Part shown: piece after piece, positions 25,313 to 33,178 of the stretch
Layout: every line of letters begins with the position of its first letter
How positions within the stretch are numbered: the first letter of the stretch is position 1
Source: Steroidobacteraceae bacterium
GTDB lineage: Bacteria > Pseudomonadota > Gammaproteobacteria > Steroidobacterales > Steroidobacteraceae
DNA: 34,699 nucleotides
Reading direction: 5' to 3'
NCBI GenBank assembly: GCA_025451375.1
Contig: JANWKL010000153.1
Span: 1-34,699 of the forward strand
Made by a program: the position numbers and the translations under genes
Notes under the pieces: model-generated
What the model was told of the DNA's origin: nothing
Seen by the model: only the letters and a program-made list of their open reading frames with translations
The model's database searches: none

Positions 25313-26385
25313 TCGGCCGCCTTCACCCGATCGAGTACCTCACCCTCGATCGCCTCCAGCCCCGGCGGGATCGCCGGATACCATTTGATGTTTTTCAGGC
25401 CGTCGGGGAAGGATTCGGCGAACTGCGCGCGAACGCGCGGATCCATCAGCTGATCGGCACCCTTGGCGGCGGTGAAATTGCCGATGGATTTGGCAACCTT
25501 GGCCGCAATCTCGGGGCGCATCACGAAATTGATCCAGGCGTACGCGCCGGCGTCGTTGCGTCCGCGTGCCGGCAGCGCAAACGTGTCCATCCAGGCAATT
25601 GCACCCGAGCGCGGATTGATGAACTTGATATCCGGGTTCTCCCGGTTGAGCGCCCAGCCGCCCGAGTCCCACATCATCGCGGCGTAGATCTCACCGGTGC
25701 GCATGCCGTTGAGCAGCTGGTCCTTGTTGTCGTAGAAGAAGCGGAAGTTCGCCTTGCAGGCGGTGAGCGTCTTGCCGATCTGCTGCATGAGCGCCGTGTA
25801 CGCCTTGGTATCGCCGTACAGCGCAAAGGGATTCTTGCCCGAGGCGAGGGCGAAGGCCATGAGAGTCGGGCGCTTCAGGCGCACCGCGGTCCTGCCGCGC
25901 AGCTCGGGTTTGCATAAATCCCCGTAGTCGCTGATGCGGGTGCGTTTGGAGTTGTAGACCAGGCCCTCCGTGCCCCACACGTAGGGCAGGCCGTAGAGCC
26001 GGCCGCCGATGGTGGCGTTGGTGCGCACGGTGGCGAGGAGCTCCGGCACAAATTCATCCAGCCGCACCTTGCTGGTATCGAACGGCTTGTAGATGCCGAA
26101 CTCCTGCTGGGCGCCGAAGATGCGGTCCTGCGAGGGCTGGGCCAGGTCAAAGCCGGCGCCGCCGGTGGCACGCAGCTTCGAGATCATCTCCTCATTGTTT
26201 GAGAGCGTCACTTCGACCTGGATGCCGGTTTCCTTGCGGAACTGGGCGACGACCTCGGCGGGCACGTAGTCCGCCCAGGTAATGATCCGCAGGACCTTGG
26301 CGTTGTCGGCGCGCGCCGGAGCACCCGCAACGAGCCCCAGGACCAGCAACACCGTGAGCACGCAGCGACCAGAAATTGAGATCAT
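25309..26385 (-). CDS. periplasmic polyamine/amine-binding protein, PotD/PotF-like
   Basis: A 358-residue solute-binding protein. The start is ATG 26385, which puts a signal peptide right at the N-terminus (CVLTVLLVLGLVAGAPARA, cleavage near residue 27) and has AGGGG about ten bases upstream; a longer reading to 26436 would not. The mature part follows PotD. VLRIITWADYVP (Trp37, Tyr40) matches the first ligand strand, AAMMWDSGGWAL has Trp239, and GAIAWMDTFALPA holds Trp265 and Asp267. These match the Trp and Asp that grip the amine in PotD. The ligand is therefore probably a cationic amine, but several PotD pocket residues are changed, so spermidine or putrescine cannot be assumed. First gene of the importer operon. 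Confidence 0.9.
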   Translation of the reverse strand: MISISGRCVLTVLLVLGLVAGAPARADNAKVLRIITWADYVPAEVVAQFRKETGIQVEVTLSNNEEMISKLRATGGAGFDLAQPSQDRIFGAQQEFGIYKPFDTSKVRLDEFVPELLATVRTNATIGGRLYGLPYVWGTEGLVYNSKRTRISDYGDLCKPELRGRTAVRLKRPTLMAFALASGKNPFALYGDTKAYTALMQQIGKTLTACKANFRFFYDNKDQLLNGMRTGEIYAAMMWDSGGWALNRENPDIKFINPRSGAIAWMDTFALPARGRNDAGAYAWINFVMRPEIAAKVAKSIGNFTAAKGADQLMDPRVRAQFAESFPDGLKNIKWYPAIPPGLEAIEGEVLDRVKAAD

Positions 26386-26518
26386 GTGACAAGCGCCCCT
26401 AAGCGGTTTGGATCTTGCCGCCACGTTGACAGGCAAGTTTTTGGCGGGATAGTCTCAGTGAACGATAGCATCGCCCCATCCGCTTGTCGTCGGATCGCCC
26501 GTCGCGGGCAGCAGCGCA
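26386..26518. other. divergent promoter region between importer and phosphodiesterase operons
   Basis: A 133-base gap between the starts of two operons that point away from each other, AT-richer than the genes around it. The + strand promoter is listed separately. On the minus strand I found only a weak TTGCCT hexamer without a good partner. Shared control of both operons from here is plausible. Confidence 0.5.
26426..26453 (+). promoter_or_regulatory. sigma-70-like promoter for the phosphodiesterase operon
   Basis: A perfect TTGACA at 26426-26431 is followed after 16 bases by GATAGT at 26448-26453 (four of six matches to TATAAT). This would place the transcript start near 26460 and leave an untranslated leader of about 60 bases before the ATG at 26519. 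Confidence 0.5.
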
Positions 26519-27445
26519 ATGTTTGACCTGCAGGGTCACCGCGGCGCACGCGGCCTATGGCCCGAAAATACGCTCGCGGGCTTTGCCCGTGCGATTGAGC
26601 TCGGCGTGAGCGGCCTGGAGCTCGATTGCGGGGTGACGCGGGACGGGGTGGTGGTCGTCAGTCACGACCAGGAGCTCAATCCCGACTGCACGCGTGACGC
26701 GCACGGGCGCTTTCTCACGGCTGCCGGGCCGCCGCTCGTCGAACTGAGCTACGCGCAGCTGCAGGCCTACGACGTCGGCCGGCTGCGGCCGGGGAGCCCC
26801 TACGCTGCGCGCTTCCCGCAGCAGCAGCCCGTGGATGGCGAGCGCATACCGCGACTGGCGGACGTGCTGACCCTGGTGCGCACGCACGGGCGCGGCCGGG
26901 TGCGGGTTGCCATCGAGGTCAAGTCCTCTCCCGAGCAGCCGCAACTCACGCCGACTCCGGAAAGTTTCGTGCAGGCGCTGCGGGCTGATCTGGAACGCAC
27001 GGGCACGGCGTCGCTGGTCGCGATCCTGTGCTTTGACTGGCGGGTGTTAAGCGCGGCGCAGCGGCTGATGCCGCAGGTTGCGACCGTGGCGCTGACCGAG
27101 CAGCAGCCCGGTGATGACACCGTGCGGATGGGTTCGCCGCACCCCTCGCCGTGGCTCGGCGGACTGGATCCGGCGCATTTCGACGGCTCGATCACGCGCC
27201 TCGTGCAGGCGAGCGGCGCGGGCACCTGGGGCCCGGACTACCTGGATCTGGATGCGCAACGGGTCGAGCAGGCGCACGCCCTGGGGCTGCGCGTCGTGCC
27301 GTGGACCGTCAACGAGACGGCCGACATGGAGCGGCTGCTCGAGTATGGTGTGGCGGGCATGATCACCGATCGCCCGGACGTGCTGCGGACGCTCCTCGAG
27401 CGCACGGGACTGCCGGTTCCGCCGCGGCCGCAGGAGTACTCGTGA
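26519..27445 (+). CDS. glycerophosphodiester phosphodiesterase
   Basis: A 308-residue enzyme that would split glycerophosphodiesters into glycerol-3-phosphate and an alcohol such as choline or ethanolamine. The GDPD active site is complete: GHRGARGLWPENT with His7, Arg8, Glu16 and Asn17; LELDCGVTRDG with Glu34 and Asp36; and the second catalytic His49 in VVVSHDQ. The TIM-barrel end LGLRVVPWTVNETADMERLLEYGVAGMITDRPD is typical. No signal peptide, so it acts in the cytoplasm (UgpQ-like) and needs substrate import. First gene of a three-gene operon, with one base between its stop and the next ATG. Confidence 0.94.
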   Translation: MFDLQGHRGARGLWPENTLAGFARAIELGVSGLELDCGVTRDGVVVVSHDQELNPDCTRDAHGRFLTAAGPPLVELSYAQLQAYDVGRLRPGSPYAARFPQQQPVDGERIPRLADVLTLVRTHGRGRVRVAIEVKSSPEQPQLTPTPESFVQALRADLERTGTASLVAILCFDWRVLSAAQRLMPQVATVALTEQQPGDDTVRMGSPHPSPWLGGLDPAHFDGSITRLVQASGAGTWGPDYLDLDAQRVEQAHALGLRVVPWTVNETADMERLLEYGVAGMITDRPDVLRTLLERTGLPVPPRPQEYS

Positions 27446-27446
27446 C

Positions 27447-28301
27447 ATGAGCCAGCCGCGCGTCCTGGTGATCGACGGCAACCGGGCGGCGACCCGCGAA
27501 CAGCAGGTCGCCGCTGGCGGCCAGCCGTCCGGGGAGGGCTACGCGCAGGTGTTGCAGAGCCTGGCCGGGGTGAGCTGCGACATCGTGCGGCCGGCCGACG
27601 GGGAGGTGCGGTTTGCTGCCGGCGCTGGCCTCGGAAGTTATGACGGCGCGGCGATCACCGGCTCCGCCCTCAATATTTACGACGGCGGTGCGCACATCGA
27701 GCGGCAGATCGAGCTGGCGCGCGCCGTGTTTGCCGCCGGCCTGCCGTTCTTCGGCAGCTGCTGGGGCATGCAGGTGGCGGTGAGCGCGGCCGGTGGCCGC
27801 GTACGTCGCAATCCGCTCGGGAGGGAATTCGGATTCGCGCGCCGCATCGAGCTCGCAGAGGCGGGTCGCCAGCACCCGATGCTCAGGGGCAAGCCTGCGG
27901 TGTTCGAGGCGCTCACCGTGCACCGCGATGACATCGAGCAGCTTCCCGCCGGCGTCGTGGCGCTGGCGAGCAACGACATGGGGGTGCAGGCCATCGAACT
28001 GCGGCACGGCGCCGGCACTTTCTGGGGCGTGCAGTACCACCCCGAATTCAGTTTCAACGAGCTGGCAGCAACGACGCTGCGCTACGCTGCCGTGCTCCTC
28101 GAAGAGCGGCTGTTCGCGGACCGCGCGGAGCTGGAGGTGTTCGTGACCGATCTGCACACGCTGATGCGCGATCCTCGTGACCGGCGCCTCGCCTGGAAAC
28201 ACGGGCTTGGTGCAGGGCTGCAGGATGAATCGTGCAAGCTTGCGGAGCTGCGCAACTGGCTGCAGCTGCAGGTGTTGCCTCATGCAAGGCAGCGCACCTA
28301 A
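27447..28301 (+). CDS. class I glutamine amidotransferase-like hydrolase
   Basis: A 284-residue stand-alone class I glutamine amidotransferase domain with an added C-terminal helical part. The triad is visible: Cys105 in FFGSCWGMQVA, His198 and Glu200 in FWGVQYHPEFSF. There is no attached synthetase domain. Such free-standing domains can hydrolyse gamma-glutamyl amides; IpuF of Pseudomonas sp. KIE171 is a known gamma-glutamyl-L-alaninol hydrolase associated with a glutamine-synthetase-like ligase. The presence of such a ligase nearby (31734-33101) makes this role the best inference here. It is distinct from the PuuD peptidase family. Starts 1 base after the phosphodiesterase stop and abuts the next gene without a gap. 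Confidence 0.85.
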   Translation: MSQPRVLVIDGNRAATREQQVAAGGQPSGEGYAQVLQSLAGVSCDIVRPADGEVRFAAGAGLGSYDGAAITGSALNIYDGGAHIERQIELARAVFAAGLPFFGSCWGMQVAVSAAGGRVRRNPLGREFGFARRIELAEAGRQHPMLRGKPAVFEALTVHRDDIEQLPAGVVALASNDMGVQAIELRHGAGTFWGVQYHPEFSFNELAATTLRYAAVLLEERLFADRAELEVFVTDLHTLMRDPRDRRLAWKHGLGAGLQDESCKLAELRNWLQLQVLPHARQRT

Positions 28302-29087
28302 ATGACTTTCACTGAGCATCCGGACTGTGCGGCGGCCGTGTCACTCGCCGGGCAACTCGCCGACGCGGCGCGCAGCATTGCGCTCGCGCACTTCCGCACG
28401 CCGCTGGCGGTGGAGCGCAAAGGCGACGGCAGTCCCGTGACCGTCGCGGACCGCGGCATTGAAATCGAGATGCGCCGCATGATTCGAGCAGCCTTTCCCG
28501 GGCATGCCATTCGCGGTGAAGAGTTTGCGGCCGAGGGGGAGGGCGAATTCACCTGGGTTCTGGATCCCATCGACGGCACGAAGAGCTTCGTCACCGGGTT
28601 TCCGCTGTTCGGATCCTTGATCGCGCTGTTGCAGGAGGGCCGGCCGGTGCTCGGCGTGATCGAGGCGCCGGCGCTGGCTGAGCGCTGGGTAGGTTGTGAG
28701 GGCCGTCCTACGCTCTTCAATGGCACTAGAGTCCACACCAGCGCCTGCAGCACTACGGAGCAGGCCGTGGTCTATACGACTACGACGGAAACCTTCGATG
28801 CCGGGGAGCGGCGGCGCTTCGAATCCCTGAGCGCGCGCGCCGCCCTGCGTCGCTTTGGCGGGGATTGCTATCTCTACGGCATGCTCGCCAGCGGTCACTG
28901 CGACCTGGTGATCGAGGTGCAGCTGAAGCCCCATGACTTCATGGCCGCAATCCCGATCATCGAAGGTGCCGGCGGGACAGTCAGCGACTGGCGCGGAGCG
29001 CCCCTCAGTGTTGCCTCCGACGGCCGGGTCGTGGCGGCGGCGACCGAAGCGTTGTGGCGGCAGGCGATCGAAGCGCTGAGCGCCTGA
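28302..29087 (+). CDS. inositol-monophosphatase-family phosphatase (HisN-like)
   Basis: A 261-residue Mg2+-dependent phosphatase. Metal ligands are Glu73 in IRGEEF, Asp88 and Asp91 in WVLDPIDGTKSF, and Asp212 in LKPHDFMAAIPIIEGAGG. The GGDCYLYGMLASGHCDLVIE block is closer to the HisN-type histidinol-phosphate phosphatases than to SuhB. However, no other his genes are here, so it may act on another phosphomonoester, such as a sugar or polyol phosphate released in this pathway. Its ATG follows the amidotransferase TAA with no gap; last gene of the plus-strand operon, followed by two hairpins. Confidence 0.9.
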   Translation: MTFTEHPDCAAAVSLAGQLADAARSIALAHFRTPLAVERKGDGSPVTVADRGIEIEMRRMIRAAFPGHAIRGEEFAAEGEGEFTWVLDPIDGTKSFVTGFPLFGSLIALLQEGRPVLGVIEAPALAERWVGCEGRPTLFNGTRVHTSACSTTEQAVVYTTTTETFDAGERRRFESLSARAALRRFGGDCYLYGMLASGHCDLVIEVQLKPHDFMAAIPIIEGAGGTVSDWRGAPLSVASDGRVVAAATEALWRQAIEALSA

Positions 29088-29102
29088 CTGTAGCACCGCA
29101 GC

Positions 29103-29130
29103 AGCCGGCCAAAGCCACGCCTTTGGCCGG
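29103..29130. terminator. hairpin after the phosphatase gene
   Basis: GCCGGCCAAA at 29103-29112 pairs perfectly with TTTGGCCGGC at 29121-29130 around an 8-base loop, 16 bases beyond the phosphatase stop. The A/T run sits inside the stem, not after it, so it is not a canonical T-tailed terminator. Placed between convergent operons, it probably ends or protects transcripts from both sides. Confidence 0.55.
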
Positions 29131-29149
29131 CGGAAACGGAACTACTGTC

Positions 29150-29177
29150 CGCCGAAATCGCTTCGAAGCGATTTCGG
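29150..29177. terminator. 28-base perfect palindrome between convergent operons
   Basis: A perfect 14+14 inverted repeat with no loop, centred at the TTCGAA at 29161-29166; arms begin GCCGAAATCG. It ends 8 bases before the stop of the alcohol dehydrogenase gene, so it lies in the 3' end of that minus-strand transcript too. A transcriptional terminator or mRNA-end stabiliser for both strands is likely; a protein binding site is the alternative. Confidence 0.6.
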
Positions 29178-29185
29178 CCAATGAA

Positions 29186-30352
29186 TCAGCCCGCGAGGCC
29201 CATGTCTCCCTTGACCGCCGAGCGGAAGATACGTGCGTAGCCTGCTGCATCCGTCGGCAGCGGATTGCCGCTCGCCGATGGATCAAGCGAGGCCTCATGT
29301 CCGATGATGTCAGGGTTGGTGAGCGGCACGCCGATCTGCGCCAGCGTGTGTGGGATATTCAGCCGCTCGCGAAACTTCAGAACCCAGTCGAACACTGCGG
29401 CAAACGGCTCGCCGGACAGGTTCAGCGTCCGCGCGATGACGGACAGCTGGGGTTCGATCGCCTGGCGGTTGTGCACGATGAGATAAGGCAGGAGCACCGC
29501 GTTGGTCAGGCCGTGATGCGTGTTGAAATGCGCGCCGACCGGGTGCGCGATGGCGTGTACCCCGCCCAATCCCTTCTGGAATGCCGTTGCACCCATGCTT
29601 GCTGCCGCCAACATGCGTGAGCGGGCTTCGAGGTCAGAGCCGCGCTCGCAGGCGCGCGGCAGATAGGTCTGGATCAGCCGCATGCCCTCGAGCGCGATGC
29701 CGTCGGCCAGCGGGTGAAAGCCCGGTGCACAGAAGGCCTCGAAGCAGTGCACGAAGGCATCGATGCCGGTGGCGGCGGTGATCGCCGGCGGCAGACCGAC
29801 GCTGAGCTCCGGATCGCTGATCACCACCCCCGGCATCATCTGCGGGTGAAAGATGATTTTCTTCTGGTGCGTGGCCTCGTTGATGACCACCCCGGCGCGG
29901 CCGACCTCCGAGCCTGTGCCGGCGGTGGTGGGAACGGCGATGATCGGTGCGATGCCGCGGCGGTCGGCGCGCGTCCACCAGTCGCCGACGTCTTCGAAAT
30001 CCCACAGCGGGCGCGTCTGCCCGGACATGAAGGCGATTACCTTGCCTGCATCGAGTGCTGAACCGCCGCCGAAGGCGATGACGCCGTCGTGGGCGCCGTC
30101 CCGGTAGGCAGCCAGACCGGCCTCGATGTTGGCGGCGACCGGATTGCCGCGTACGCCGGCAAACAATCCGCTGCCGGGTACGAGTTCGCGGGCCCGCCGT
30201 ACCATCGGCGTATCGCGCAGCCCCTCGTCCGTCACCAGCAGCGGGCGCCTGATGCCGAGCAGGGCGCAAGCGGCGGGCAGCTCGGCGAGGCGGCCCGGGC
30301 CTGCCCAGATGGTGGTGGGATAGTTCCAGTTCGCTTTCAGAAGTACGCTCAC
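29186..30352 (-). CDS. iron-containing (group III) alcohol dehydrogenase
   Basis: A 388-residue NAD(P)-dependent alcohol dehydrogenase of the FucO/AdhB/GbsB family. The dinucleotide motif is GGGSALDAGK (95-104), followed by PTTAGTGSEV. The metal ligands are Asp198, His202, His266 and His280, at the spacing of FucO, in GIDAFVHCFEAF, GVHAIAHPVG and NTHHGLTNA. GTG 30352 is used because it gives the GTGA overlap with the aldehyde dehydrogenase stop; the frame is open to 30550 but that part is antisense-like filler. It is the last gene of the MFS-ligase-aldehyde dehydrogenase-alcohol dehydrogenase operon. Oxidation of a gamma-glutamylated amino alcohol would fit the context; choline oxidation (GbsB-like) is another option. 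Confidence 0.9.
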   Translation of the reverse strand: MSVLLKANWNYPTTIWAGPGRLAELPAACALLGIRRPLLVTDEGLRDTPMVRRARELVPGSGLFAGVRGNPVAANIEAGLAAYRDGAHDGVIAFGGGSALDAGKVIAFMSGQTRPLWDFEDVGDWWTRADRRGIAPIIAVPTTAGTGSEVGRAGVVINEATHQKKIIFHPQMMPGVVISDPELSVGLPPAITAATGIDAFVHCFEAFCAPGFHPLADGIALEGMRLIQTYLPRACERGSDLEARSRMLAAASMGATAFQKGLGGVHAIAHPVGAHFNTHHGLTNAVLLPYLIVHNRQAIEPQLSVIARTLNLSGEPFAAVFDWVLKFRERLNIPHTLAQIGVPLTNPDIIGHEASLDPSASGNPLPTDAAGYARIFRSAVKGDMGLAG

Positions 30353-31734
30353 GTCGTCACCCGCAGGTGGAATGATTTTGGCCGTGTCAGGTGCTCGTAG
30401 CCGATTACCGAGAGCGTACAGCCTCGCCCCGAATCCTTCACGCCAACCCAGGCGAGTGCCGGATCCAGGTAGTCGCAGCGATTCATGAACCAGGTGCCGG
30501 TCTGCACCTGGGCGCCGAGCGTTTCGGCAGCGCCGGCATCGCGCGTCCACACCGCCGCTGTCAGGCCGAAGGGACTGTCATTCATCCGCGTCACCGCCTC
30601 GGCGTCCGAGTGCACCTTCATGAGGCCGGCAACCGGGCCGAAGATCTCCTCGCGCATCACGGACGAATCGGGCGGGGCATCGATGAGCAGCTGGGGTGCA
30701 AGGTAGGGCGTGCCGGCCTTGCTGTGGGGGAAGTCCCGCTCCTCGATCACCGCGCGCGCACCGGCTGCAACGGCCGCGCTCACCTGCGCGCGGATCGCGT
30801 CAGCCGCGGCCGTGCGCACCACCGGCCCGAGCGTGACCTGCGGGTCGAGCGGATCGCCGAGCCGGTACTGTTGAATCAGCTCGACGCAGCCGCGCGTGAA
30901 GCGCTCATGGACGCTTTCGTGAACATAGATACGCTGCAGGCCGCAGCAGGACTGGCCGGAGTTGAAATAGGCACCGTCGACGATGTTTTCGATCGCATGG
31001 GGCAAGTCGGCATCATGACGCACGTACACCGGATCGCAGCCGCCCAGCTCCAGTCCGACACCAATGAAGCGCTCGGCGGCAACGCGCTGCACGGCGCGCC
31101 CCCCGGCCACCGAGCCGGTAAAGGCCACGAAGTCGACCCGCGGGTCGCGGATCACGTCTTCCGTGTCGGCATGTGTCAGGTGCAGTACCTGGAATAACCC
31201 CGCCGGGAGTCCGGCGGCGGCGAAGCATTCCGCGAAGACTTCCGCGCACAGCGGCGTCTGTGCCGAGTGCTTCAGTACCACGGCGTTGCCGGCCATCAAC
31301 GCCGGCACCACGCTGTTGACCGCGATCAGGTACGGATAATTCCAGGCAGCGACCGTAAACACCACGCCGAGCGGCTCGCGGCGCACGAAGCGGCGAAAGT
31401 CCGGCTTCGCTCCGGCGTCCAGATCGGCGAGCGCCGTGGCGGCGATGGCCGTCATGTGGCGGGCGCGCTCGAGCGTGCCGCGAACCTCGCTCGGCGCGAA
31501 ACGTATTGGCCGGCCCATCTGCCAGCTCAGGTCGGTGGCGATCTGCGACCCGCGCCGCTCGAACTCGTTGCAGAAGCGCTCCATGATGGCGGCGCGCTCA
31601 GACACCGGCACGTCGCGCCATGCTGGCTGCGCCGCGCGCGCCCGCTGCAGGGTCGAATCGATCTGCGCGGTGCTCGCGGGCGTGCGCTCCACGTACACGC
31701 GGCCGTCAACGGGGGAAATGGTTTTGAGGCTCAT
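30349..31734 (-). CDS. NAD(P)-dependent aldehyde dehydrogenase
   Basis: A 461-residue cytoplasmic aldehyde dehydrogenase. The NAD-binding block is VAAWNYPYLIAVNSVVPAL and FTGSVAGGRAV. The catalytic general base is Glu229 in GLELGGCDP and the nucleophile Cys263 in FNSGQSCCGLQRIYVH. The EEIFGPV motif follows near residue 369. At 461 residues it is shorter than BetB-type enzymes and resembles the succinate-semialdehyde/short-chain group. Its ATG overlaps the ligase stop by one base, and its stop overlaps the alcohol dehydrogenase start by four, so all three should be made together. It probably oxidises the aldehyde made by the next enzyme. Confidence 0.93.
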   Translation of the reverse strand: MSLKTISPVDGRVYVERTPASTAQIDSTLQRARAAQPAWRDVPVSERAAIMERFCNEFERRGSQIATDLSWQMGRPIRFAPSEVRGTLERARHMTAIAATALADLDAGAKPDFRRFVRREPLGVVFTVAAWNYPYLIAVNSVVPALMAGNAVVLKHSAQTPLCAEVFAECFAAAGLPAGLFQVLHLTHADTEDVIRDPRVDFVAFTGSVAGGRAVQRVAAERFIGVGLELGGCDPVYVRHDADLPHAIENIVDGAYFNSGQSCCGLQRIYVHESVHERFTRGCVELIQQYRLGDPLDPQVTLGPVVRTAAADAIRAQVSAAVAAGARAVIEERDFPHSKAGTPYLAPQLLIDAPPDSSVMREEIFGPVAGLMKVHSDAEAVTRMNDSPFGLTAAVWTRDAGAAETLGAQVQTGTWFMNRCDYLDPALAWVGVKDSGRGCTLSVIGYEHLTRPKSFHLRVTT

Positions 31735-33101
31735 CAGATGATCTCGAAATACCGGGCCAGCTCCCAGTCAGTGACCGCGCTGCGGAATTCGCGCTCTTCC
31801 CACTGGCGGGTGGCTGCGAAGTGCTCCACGAAAGGCGCGCCGAACAGCGCCTGCGCGGCTTTGGAGTGCGCCAGCCGCTCGGCCGCCTCGCCGAGCGTAC
31901 GCGGTAGCTGGCGCTCGGCGGGAAGCTTGCGGTCATAGGCGTTACCGGTGATCGGCTCATCGGGCTCGATGCGGTGCTCGATGCCCCACAGGCCCGAACC
32001 GATCGCCACCGCGAGCGCGAGGTACGGGTTGATGTCCGCGGCGGCTATGCGGTACTCCACGCGCTGGGCCTGCGGACCGCCCTGGATCACGCGCAACGCG
32101 CAGGTCCGATTCTCGACGCCCCAGGTGGCGCTCGTCGGCGCCCAGAAGCCCGGCACCAGGCGCGTGTAGCTGTTGACGGTCGCGGCGACCATCGCCAGGA
32201 GCTCGGGCATCAGCGCCTGCTGTCCGCCGACGAACCAGCGCATTTCCGGCGACATGGTATGGGGGCTCGCCTCTGCGTAGAACGCGGACGATCCGTCCTG
32301 GCGGGCGAGCGACACATGCAGATGTCCGCTCTGCCCCGGCAGCTGCTGCGACCACTTGGCCATGAAGGTCGCCATCAGGCCGCGACGCTGCGCGAGCACC
32401 TTGACGAAGGTCTTGAAAAGCGCGGCGCGATCGGCCGCTTCGAGCGCCTCGGTGTAGTGCAGCGCCGCCTCGATGACACCCGGTCCGGTCTCGGTGTGCA
32501 GGCCTTCGATTGGCATGCGCATGTCCTCGGCCAGCTGCAGCAGTGCCTGGTAAAGCTCGGCGTGCACCGAACTGCGCAGCACCGAATAGCCAAACATCCC
32601 CGGGGTCAGATTCTGCAGGCCGCGATAGCCTTTCTCGCGCACGCTCGCCGGCGTCTCATTGAAGACGAAGAATTCATATTCGGCAGCCGCCGAGGCGCCG
32701 TAGCCCATGCGCGCCGCGCGCTCGAGGACCCGGCGCAGCGTCGCCCGCGGGCATACCGATTCGGCATGACCGGTAAACTCGCCCAGGAACAAGAGCATGT
32801 TGCCCTCGAAGGGCAGGGCGCGGCAGGTTGCGGGAAGCAGCCGCACGGCAGCATCCGGAAAGGCGGTGTGCCAGCCGGTGAAGGTGATGTTGTCGTATTG
32901 CGTGTCGTTGGAATCCCACCCGAGCACGACGTCGCAGAATGCCATGCCCTTGTCGAGCGCCGAGAAAAACTTGGCGCGATCGATGTACTTGCCGCGCAGG
33001 ATGCCGTCGTTGTCGAAGACGCCCACCTTGACGTGCGTCAGGCCGCGCTCCTCGACGATCGCCCGGGCCTGCGCGCTGGTGCGCACGTCTTCTGGTTGCA
33101 T
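31734..33101 (-). CDS. glutamine-synthetase-like gamma-glutamyl-amine ligase
   Basis: A 455-residue member of the glutamine synthetase family, of the PuuA/GlnT/IpuC kind that couples glutamate to an amine with ATP. Motifs in order: AAEYEFFVF and ETGPGVIEAAL (metal-binding glutamates), LPGQSGHLHVSL (ATP/metal His), and RVEYRIAAADINPYLALA (glutamate/phosphate site). In place of the ammonia-type N-terminus it has the VGVFDNDGILRGKYIDRAKF beginning seen in amine-specific members. ATG 33101 has AAGGA nine bases upstream; a TTG at 33125 is less likely. The neighbours (aldehyde and alcohol dehydrogenases, free amidotransferase, amine-type importer) argue for catabolic gamma-glutamylation and against nitrogen assimilation. 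The amine is unknown. Confidence 0.88.
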   Translation of the reverse strand: MQPEDVRTSAQARAIVEERGLTHVKVGVFDNDGILRGKYIDRAKFFSALDKGMAFCDVVLGWDSNDTQYDNITFTGWHTAFPDAAVRLLPATCRALPFEGNMLLFLGEFTGHAESVCPRATLRRVLERAARMGYGASAAAEYEFFVFNETPASVREKGYRGLQNLTPGMFGYSVLRSSVHAELYQALLQLAEDMRMPIEGLHTETGPGVIEAALHYTEALEAADRAALFKTFVKVLAQRRGLMATFMAKWSQQLPGQSGHLHVSLARQDGSSAFYAEASPHTMSPEMRWFVGGQQALMPELLAMVAATVNSYTRLVPGFWAPTSATWGVENRTCALRVIQGGPQAQRVEYRIAAADINPYLALAVAIGSGLWGIEHRIEPDEPITGNAYDRKLPAERQLPRTLGEAAERLAHSKAAQALFGAPFVEHFAATRQWEEREFRSAVTDWELARYFEII

Positions 33102-33110
33102 GCAGCTGAT

Positions 33111-33115
33111 TCCTT
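33111..33115 (-). promoter_or_regulatory. ribosome binding site that sets the ligase start
   Basis: AAGGA on the minus strand, nine bases before ATG 33101. It lies downstream of the alternative TTG at 33125 and so argues for the ATG. Confidence 0.55.
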
Positions 33116-33178
33116 GGGCGGTCAACGGGAGGCCGTTAGCCTAACATGCGGCGCCGATACCCGGCCCGAAGGCGCAAA

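Noticed and set aside
23621-25453. A 610-codon plus-strand open frame opposite the ABC importer genes
   Set aside because: Antisense of three genes with full ABC motifs; its product is Arg/Ser-rich and low in motif content.
26519-33101. Classical Puu putrescine pathway
   Set aside because: No PuuB-like FAD oxidase or PuuD-type hydrolase is visible; an iron alcohol dehydrogenase is present in their place, so the name would mislead.
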